NCBI RefSeq assembly: GCF_001931675.1
Contig: NZ_CP014839.1
Span: forward strand, 4,340,001 to 4,404,000
DNA: 64,000 nucleotides
From: Pandoraea thiooxydans
Lineage (GTDB): Bacteria; Pseudomonadota; Gammaproteobacteria; Burkholderiales; Burkholderiaceae
Direction: 5' to 3'
Part shown: one piece after another, positions 58,933-64,000 of the stretch
Layout: each line of letters begins with the position of its first letter
Numbering within the stretch: the stretch's first letter is position 1
Position numbers and translations under genes: made by a program
The notes under the pieces: model-generated
Database searches by the model: none
What the model was told of the DNA's origin: nothing
The model's input: the letters and a program-made list of their open reading frames with translations, nothing else

Positions 58933-59007
58933 GTGCCGCGCCTTCGGTCACGCATTGCGCGCGCTGGTTACACCGAGCAGTGCGCCGAAGGTGAATCCCG
59001 AACTACG

Positions 59008-60213
59008 TCACTCGGCGCCGCCGCCGTCGGTGCCGGTATCGTCCGGCTGCGGCGGAGGCGGCGGACGCTTGCCGATCGATACCGTGATATCCATTGGTTT
59101 CTGCTTGCGCAGCACATGCAGCACGGCACTGCTGCCGGGCTTGAGTTGTGCAATGACGTTGAGCAGCTGTGAAGTGTCGGTTATCGATTGCTTGTTGACC
59201 TGCGTGAGGATGTCGCCCGGCTGAATGCCGCCGAGATCGGCCGGCCCGCCTTGCACGACGCCAGCGACAATCACCCCGGCATCCTGCTGCAAATTGAACG
59301 ACTCGGCGATGTCGGAGGTAATATCCTGCGGCTCGACGCCGATCCAGCCGCGCGTTACCGTGCCGGTTGTGATAATGCTTTCCATCACCGAGCGCGCGGT
59401 CGATACCGGAATCGCAAAGCCGATCCCCATGTTGCCGCCGTTACGCGAGTAAATCGCCGTGTTGATGCCGACCAGATTACCCTGCGTATCCACCAGCGCG
59501 CCCCCCGAATTGCCGGGATTGATTGCGGCATCGGTCTGAATGAAGTTTTCGAATGCGCTGATGTCGAGATGATTGCGCCCCAGCGCGCTGATGATGCCCA
59601 TCGTCACCGTCTGGCCCACACCGAACGGGTTGCCGATGGCCAACACAACGTCCCCGACATGCACGCGGTCCATGCGGCCCAGCGTGATGGCAGGCAAATG
59701 ATTCAGATTGATCTTCAGCACCGCCAGGTCGGTTTCCGGGTCGCTGCCCACCAGCTTGGCGGCAGCCTTGCGGCCGTCAGGGAGCGCCACCTCGATCTCG
59801 TTGGCACCCGCGACCACGTGATGGTTGGTTAGAATGTATCCATCGGGACTGACGATCACGCCCGAACCCAGGCTCGACACCGGCTCCTGGCGCATGGCGC
59901 CGCCGTCGCCGAAGAAATAACGGAACAGCGGATCGTTCGCCTGCGGGGTGGAGCGTGGGGCGGTATCTTTGCTGGAAAAAATGCTGACCACTGCCGGCGT
60001 GGCGCGCTCGGCAGCCTCGGCGTACGAGCCCGGCGCGGGCTTGTCGCTGAAGCTGGGGGCGACTTCCTGCAGGGCGATGATCGGGTTGGCCAGTTGGCGT
60101 CCGAACGAGCCCTGGCGCTGCAGCCACTGCGGTTTGAGCGTCGCGACGATGAACAGCAGTGCCAGCAGGACCGTCACGGCTTGCGCGAATAACAGCCAGA
60201 AGCGTCTGAGCAT
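59008..60213 (-). CDS. DegS/AlgW-type periplasmic serine protease (HtrA family)
   Basis: This 401-residue protein has one N-terminal membrane anchor, a trypsin-like domain with the triad in ILTNHHVVAG, TDLAVLKI and NPGNSGGALVD, and one PDZ domain (about residues 285-375: ILTQVNKQSI, LLNVIAQLKPG). One PDZ and a membrane anchor fit DegS/AlgW, the protease that begins cleavage of anti-sigma RseA, rather than the two-PDZ DegP. A Pro-rich tail follows. Its start is 16 bases from the nif3-family start on the other strand and has no clear ribosome site. Confidence 0.9.
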   Translation of the reverse strand: MLRRFWLLFAQAVTVLLALLFIVATLKPQWLQRQGSFGRQLANPIIALQEVAPSFSDKPAPGSYAEAAERATPAVVSIFSSKDTAPRSTPQANDPLFRYFFGDGGAMRQEPVSSLGSGVIVSPDGYILTNHHVVAGANEIEVALPDGRKAAAKLVGSDPETDLAVLKINLNHLPAITLGRMDRVHVGDVVLAIGNPFGVGQTVTMGIISALGRNHLDISAFENFIQTDAAINPGNSGGALVDTQGNLVGINTAIYSRNGGNMGIGFAIPVSTARSVMESIITTGTVTRGWIGVEPQDITSDIAESFNLQQDAGVIVAGVVQGGPADLGGIQPGDILTQVNKQSITDTSQLLNVIAQLKPGSSAVLHVLRKQKPMDITVSIGKRPPPPPQPDDTGTDGGGAE

Positions 60214-60229
60214 GTAAGGGATAGAGGCG

Positions 60230-60976
60230 ATGAACCGAGATGAACTGGAATTGTATCTGAACGAAGCGCTGCAAACCGCGCAATTTCGCGATTACTGTCC
60301 CAACGGACTGCAAGTCGAAGGGCGCCCCGAGGTGGCCCGGCTGATCACCGGCGTCACCGCCAGCCAGGCTCTGCTCGAGGAAGCCATCCAGTGGCGGGCC
60401 GATGCCGTACTGGTGCACCATGGCTACTTCTGGAAGGGCGAGGATCCTCGCATCGTCGGCTACAAGGGGCGCCGTCTGGGGTTGTTGCTCACCCATGGCA
60501 TCAATCTGTTTGCCTACCACCTGCCGCTCGACGCGCATCCCGAGCTCGGCAATAACGCGCAGCTCGGCGCCCGGCTCGGCCTGCGCGCCACGGGGCGGTT
60601 CGGGCCCGACCAGCTCGGCTGGCTGGGCGTACTCGAGACCCCCATGGATGCCGGCGCGCTGGCTGAACGGATCGGTGCGGCGCTCGGGCGCTCGCCATTA
60701 CTGCTGGGCGAGCCCGGCCGGCCGGTGCGGCACGTGGCATGGTGCACTGGCGCGGCGCAGGGTATGTTCGAGGCGGCCGTGGCAGCTGGCGCCGATGCCT
60801 ACATAAGCGGCGAAGTCTCGGAGCAGACCACCCATCTGGCGCGCGAGACGGGCGTCGCCTATATCGGGGCCGGACATCACGCCACCGAGCGCTGGGGAAT
60901 CATGGCGCTGGGCGAGCATTTGGCCCAGCGCTTCGGCATCGAGCACCGTTTCGTCGATATCGTCAATCCGGTATGA
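60230..60976 (+). CDS. NIF3-family protein (YbgI-like, GTP cyclohydrolase I type 2 homologue)
   Basis: This 248-residue protein has [36 protein letters not shown], the [17 protein letters not shown] motif and the C-terminal [15 protein letters not shown], metal-binding histidines of the NIF3/YbgI fold. Its biochemical role is not established. It is divergent from the DegS-like protease gene with only 16 bases between start codons, and has a GAGG site. Confidence 0.94.
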   Translation: MNRDELELYLNEALQTAQFRDYCPNGLQVEGRPEVARLITGVTASQALLEEAIQWRADAVLVHHGYFWKGEDPRIVGYKGRRLGLLLTHGINLFAYHLPLDAHPELGNNAQLGARLGLRATGRFGPDQLGWLGVLETPMDAGALAERIGAALGRSPLLLGEPGRPVRHVAWCTGAAQGMFEAAVAAGADAYISGEVSEQTTHLARETGVAYIGAGHHATERWGIMALGEHLAQRFGIEHRFVDIVNPV

Positions 60977-61008
60977 ACCGGAGCTGTCCGTTCCGACCCA
61001 ACGGCGAT

Positions 61009-61440
61009 TTATTTTTTCAGGCTGTCGCGAATTTCGCGCAATAACAGGATATCTTCTGGGGTGGGCGCGGGAGGCGCGGGCGGCGGCTCTTTGCGCAGAC
61101 GGTTGACCTGCTTGACCATCACGAAGATGATAAAGGCCAGGATGATAAAGTTCAGCAAGGCGGTGATGAAGCTGCCATAGCCGAGCACCGCGACGCCGGC
61201 CTTCGTCAGGTCTGCATAGGATTCCGGATTGCCTTTGAAGGTTGGCGGAATCGCGGCAAGCCTGATGAAGTGATTCGAAAAATCCAGACCGCCGAACATG
61301 GCCCCGACCACTGGCATGATGAGATCCTTGACGACTGAATCGACGATTTTGCCGAAGGCGGCGCCGATGATGACGCCCACGGCCAGATCCATCACATTGC
61401 CTTTGAGTGCGAATGTCTTGAACTCCTGCAGCATACTCAT
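61009..61440 (-). CDS. mscL: Large-conductance mechanosensitive channel MscL
   Basis: This 143-residue channel has the family start [37 protein letters not shown]1 with the glycine-rich pore face, a periplasmic loop, TM2 ([22 protein letters not shown]) and the C-terminal helix after [23 protein letters not shown]. It opens on membrane tension. The ATG at 61440 has a GGGAGG site seven bases upstream; a longer open frame upstream is not family-like. Confidence 0.96.
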   Translation of the reverse strand: MSMLQEFKTFALKGNVMDLAVGVIIGAAFGKIVDSVVKDLIMPVVGAMFGGLDFSNHFIRLAAIPPTFKGNPESYADLTKAGVAVLGYGSFITALLNFIILAFIIFVMVKQVNRLRKEPPPAPPAPTPEDILLLREIRDSLKK

Positions 61441-61646
61441 GCTAAACCTCCCGCTGTTGGTTTTGTTTCGAGCTGGTCGAGACCGCACGCCGATCATGAA
61501 CAAATACGCGCCTGGCGTCAATGCGAGGCGCTGGTCAATACCGAAATGCGTTATGGCGGCGATACTTGCCGACAGGCTGGCCGCCAAGGGTGGTGGAGTA
61601 TAATTTACGGTTGACGGAAAATCCAAATTCAAACTTGGGGACTGTG

Positions 61647-62261
61647 ATGGGTGACAATCAAGAAAAGAACGTCGACAACAGCCGCCGAACTTGGCTAATC
61701 GCAACGTCTGTGGTCGGTGGAGTCGGTGGTGTGGCAACCCTGGTACCTTTCGTCAGTTCAATGGAGCCCTCGGAGCGGGCCAAGGCGGGCGGCGCGCCGG
61801 TCGAGGCAGACATCAGCGGTCTCAAGCCCGGCGACAAGATGACCGTCAGCTGGCGCGGTCTGCCGGTCTGGATCGTGCGGCGCACGCCCGATGAAATGGC
61901 CTCTCTGAGCGCCGACACGAGTCAGCTGGCCGATCCCGATTCAAAGCATCCTTTCAATTACCCGATGCCGTCCTACTGCGAGAACCCCTACCGGGCTCGC
62001 GTCGAACACAAGGATCTCCTCGTCGTCATCGGCATCTGCACCCACCTCGGCTGCATTCCTTCCGGTCCGTTCGAAGCCGATATCGTTCCGGCTCTCGGCA
62101 ACTTTCCTGGCTTCTTCTGCCCCTGTCACGGTTCGACCTACGATATGTCCGGGCGGGTCTTCAAGAACAAGCCGGCGCCCAAGAATCTCGATGTCCCCCG
62201 TTACATGTACCTGTCCGACACGCACCTGGTGATCGGTAAAGACGAAAAAGGAGAGGCGTAA
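61647..62261 (+). CDS. petA: Ubiquinol-cytochrome c reductase iron-sulfur subunit (Rieske)
   Basis: This 204-residue protein carries the Rieske 2Fe-2S motifs CTHLGC (about residues 131-136) and CPCHGS (about 158-163). Its N-terminus has a twin-arginine signal with a membrane anchor ([22 protein letters not shown]), so it needs the Tat system. It transfers electrons from ubiquinol to cytochrome c1. The ATG at 61647 fits the family; the frame is open but unlike the family upstream. petB starts two bases after its stop. Confidence 0.97.
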   Translation: MGDNQEKNVDNSRRTWLIATSVVGGVGGVATLVPFVSSMEPSERAKAGGAPVEADISGLKPGDKMTVSWRGLPVWIVRRTPDEMASLSADTSQLADPDSKHPFNYPMPSYCENPYRARVEHKDLLVVIGICTHLGCIPSGPFEADIVPALGNFPGFFCPCHGSTYDMSGRVFKNKPAPKNLDVPRYMYLSDTHLVIGKDEKGEA

Positions 62262-62262
62262 C

Positions 62263-63648
62263 ATGGCCGCCGATAAGAAAGTCGAAACGACAGGGCTGAT
62301 CGGCTGGATCGATCGGCGTTTTCCGCTGACCAAGCTCTGGAAAGAGCATCTCTCCGAATACTACGCGCCCAAGAACTTCAACTTCTGGTACTTCTTCGGT
62401 TCGTTGGCGATGCTGGTGCTGGTGATTCAGGTGCTCACCGGCATCTTCCTGGTGATGAACTACAAGCCCGACGCGAAGCTGGCATTCTTCTCGGTCGAGT
62501 ACATCATGCGCGACGTGCCGTGGGGCTGGCTGATTCGCTACATGCACTCGACCGGCGCCTCGATGTTCTTCGTCGTGGTCTACCTGCACATGTTCCGCGG
62601 CCTGCTGTATGGCTCCTACCGCAAGCCGCGCGAACTGGTATGGATCTTCGGATGCCTGATTTTCCTGTGCCTGATGGCCGAAGCCTTCTTCGGCTATTTG
62701 CTGCCGTGGGGACAAATGTCGTACTGGGGCGCCCAGGTGATCGTCAACCTGTTCTCCGCCATTCCGTTCATCGGCAAGGACCTCTCGCTCTGGATTCGTG
62801 GCGACTACGTCATCAGCGACGCCACGCTCAACCGCTTCTTCGCGTTTCACGTGATCGCCATCCCGCTGGTGCTGATCGGTCTGGTGGTCGCGCACATCAT
62901 CGCGCTGCATGAAGTCGGATCGAACAATCCCGACGGCATCGAAATCAAGGAAAAGAAAGACGAAAAAGGCGTGCCGCTCGACGGCGTGCCGTTCCACCCC
63001 TATTACACGGTGCACGACATCATGGGGGTCGGAGTCTTCCTGATGGTGTTCAGCTTCATCGTATTCTTCGCCCCGACCATGGGTGGTTACTTCCTCGAAG
63101 CCAACAACTTCATTCCGGCCAATCCGCTGCAGACGCCGCCGCACATCGCGCCGGTGTGGTACTTCACGCCGTTCTACTCGATGCTGCGCGCTACCACCGA
63201 CGACTTCAAGCACATCCTGATGGGCATCGCCGCCGCCCTTACCGTGCTATGGCTGGTACGAGGCAGGGCAAGCCTCAAGTGCAAGGGCATCGGCACGGTG
63301 CTGGTGGTGCTGCTGCTGCTCGCGATGTACTTCACCGAGGCCAAGTTCTGGGGCGTGGTCGTCATGGGCGGTGCGGTGCTTACGCTGTTCTTCCTCCCCT
63401 GGCTCGACAAGAGTCCGGTCAAATCGATTCGTTACCGTCCCGGATTTCACAAGGTCCTGCTGGGCATCCTGGTGATCGTTTTCTTCATCCTCGGCTACCT
63501 GGGCACGCAAGAGCCGACCCCGCTCAAGACCGCGCTGTCGCAAGTCTTCGCGCTGTACTACTTCGCGTTCTTCTGGGGCATGCCGTTCTGGACTCGGGCC
63601 GGCACCTTCAAGCCTGTGCCCGAGCGCGTCACTTACGCGGCCCATTGA
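62263..63648 (+). CDS. petB: Ubiquinol-cytochrome c reductase cytochrome b
   Basis: This 461-residue membrane protein has the haem histidines in RYMHSTGASMFFVVVYLHMFRG and FAFHVIAIPLVLIGLVVAHI, and the Qo-site PEWY-type motif here as PVWYFTPFYSML. Two C-terminal membrane segments follow. It holds both b haems of the bc1 complex. It begins two bases after petA. petC starts 28 bases after its stop. Confidence 0.97.
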   Translation: MAADKKVETTGLIGWIDRRFPLTKLWKEHLSEYYAPKNFNFWYFFGSLAMLVLVIQVLTGIFLVMNYKPDAKLAFFSVEYIMRDVPWGWLIRYMHSTGASMFFVVVYLHMFRGLLYGSYRKPRELVWIFGCLIFLCLMAEAFFGYLLPWGQMSYWGAQVIVNLFSAIPFIGKDLSLWIRGDYVISDATLNRFFAFHVIAIPLVLIGLVVAHIIALHEVGSNNPDGIEIKEKKDEKGVPLDGVPFHPYYTVHDIMGVGVFLMVFSFIVFFAPTMGGYFLEANNFIPANPLQTPPHIAPVWYFTPFYSMLRATTDDFKHILMGIAAALTVLWLVRGRASLKCKGIGTVLVVLLLLAMYFTEAKFWGVVVMGGAVLTLFFLPWLDKSPVKSIRYRPGFHKVLLGILVIVFFILGYLGTQEPTPLKTALSQVFALYYFAFFWGMPFWTRAGTFKPVPERVTYAAH

Positions 63649-63676
63649 GCGAAACCAAACGACACGGGATACCAAG

Positions 63677-64000
63677 ATGAAGAAACTGTTCGCAATTCTC
63701 GCGCTCATCGGTTTGTTCGCCACGCCGGTGCTCGCCCAGGAGGCGCCTGTACCGCTCGACCCGGCCCCCAATCGCATCGACGACCTGGCGGCACTCCAGC
63801 ATGGCGCGAAAATTTTCGTCAATTACTGCCTGAGCTGCCACAGCGCCGCGGCCATGCGCTACTCGCGCCTGACCGAACTCGGACTCACCGACAAGGAAAT
63901 CAAGGATAATCTGCTCTTCGCCACCGACAAGATCGGCGCCACCATGAAGGTGGCGATGCGTCCCGAAGACGCCAAGAAGTGGTTCGGCGCGGCGCCCCCC
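63677..64000 (+). CDS. petC: Cytochrome c1, 5' part only
   Basis: The first 108 codons are present. There is a signal peptide (cleavage near PVLAQEA) and the haem c site CLSCHS (near residue 51). Cytochrome c1 takes electrons from the Rieske protein and passes them to soluble cytochromes such as the c4 in this window. The ATG has an AAG-rich site. The gene runs past the window end. Confidence 0.95.
   Translation, partial: MKKLFAILALIGLFATPVLAQEAPVPLDPAPNRIDDLAALQHGAKIFVNYCLSCHSAAAMRYSRLTELGLTDKEIKDNLLFATDKIGATMKVAMRPEDAKKWFGAAPP

Overview
This window reads as a chromosomal segment of a betaproteobacterium of the order Burkholderiales, most likely family Burkholderiaceae (Burkholderia, Paraburkholderia or Pandoraea relatives). 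The reasons are the gene orders (alpha ribosomal operon then cutA-dsbD; mlaFEDACB then an ABC-2 pair, ibaG, murA and a long his operon ending in tatABC; petABC), a metal site in HemB without cysteines, separate hisI and hisE, a short-form HisG, and a GC-rich coding bias. No species is claimed. Almost all of the DNA is coding. No rRNA, tRNA, CRISPR array, integrase, prophage or recognisable defence island was seen.

Layout. 1-3311: end of the ribosomal/alpha operon (rpmJ, rpsM, rpsK, rpsD, rpoA, rplQ), with a strong hairpin at each junction after rpsK. 3407-7683: cutA-dsbD, then hemB and engB on the minus strand, with a probable small RNA between hemB and engB. 7913-13822: cytochrome c4, the System II cytochrome c maturation pair ResB/CcsA, and the methionine sulfoxide repair pair MsrP/MsrQ, all envelope redox functions. 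13841-18150: lysA, lptM, cyaY and mrcA. 18321-25441: a compact pilM-N-O-P-Q (hofMNOPQ-like) cluster joined by 4-bp overlaps to aroK, then aroB and dgt. 25497-28770: an accessory-looking patch with a DUF883 gene, two OmpW-family porins and a REP-associated tyrosine transposase (RAYT) in AT-rich flanks. 29147-35476: gltB-gltD for glutamate synthesis. 35555-37255: an ABCD/SbmA-like ABC exporter, divergent from a TPP riboswitch that controls thiO-thiS-thiG-thiE (37428-40976). 41200-45216: the complete mla phospholipid transport operon. 45335-47289: an ABC-2 exporter pair and ibaG. 47446-58932: murA, hisGDCB, marC, hisHAFIE, a small membrane protein, a HIT hydrolase and tatABC. 59008-64000: a DegS/AlgW-like protease, a NIF3-family protein, mscL and the cytochrome bc1 genes petA, petB and the start of petC.

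The genes work together in several envelope programmes: TatABC exports MsrP and the Rieske protein, DsbD supplies periplasmic reductant, ResB/CcsA attach haem to c-type cytochromes such as c4 and c1, and Mla keeps the outer membrane asymmetric.

Most of the window is conserved housekeeping DNA, and no clearly new multi-gene system was found. The best candidates for a second look are an orphan intrinsic terminator with an anti-Shine-Dalgarno loop (about 6798-6915), a cluster of CGGAT half-sites next to it, the RAYT locus with its repeated TGACCCTAA-type motif, a 33-codon reading frame between the TPP riboswitch and thiO, a ThiE with a 175-residue degenerate ThiD-like N-terminus, and hairpins spaced through the alpha operon.
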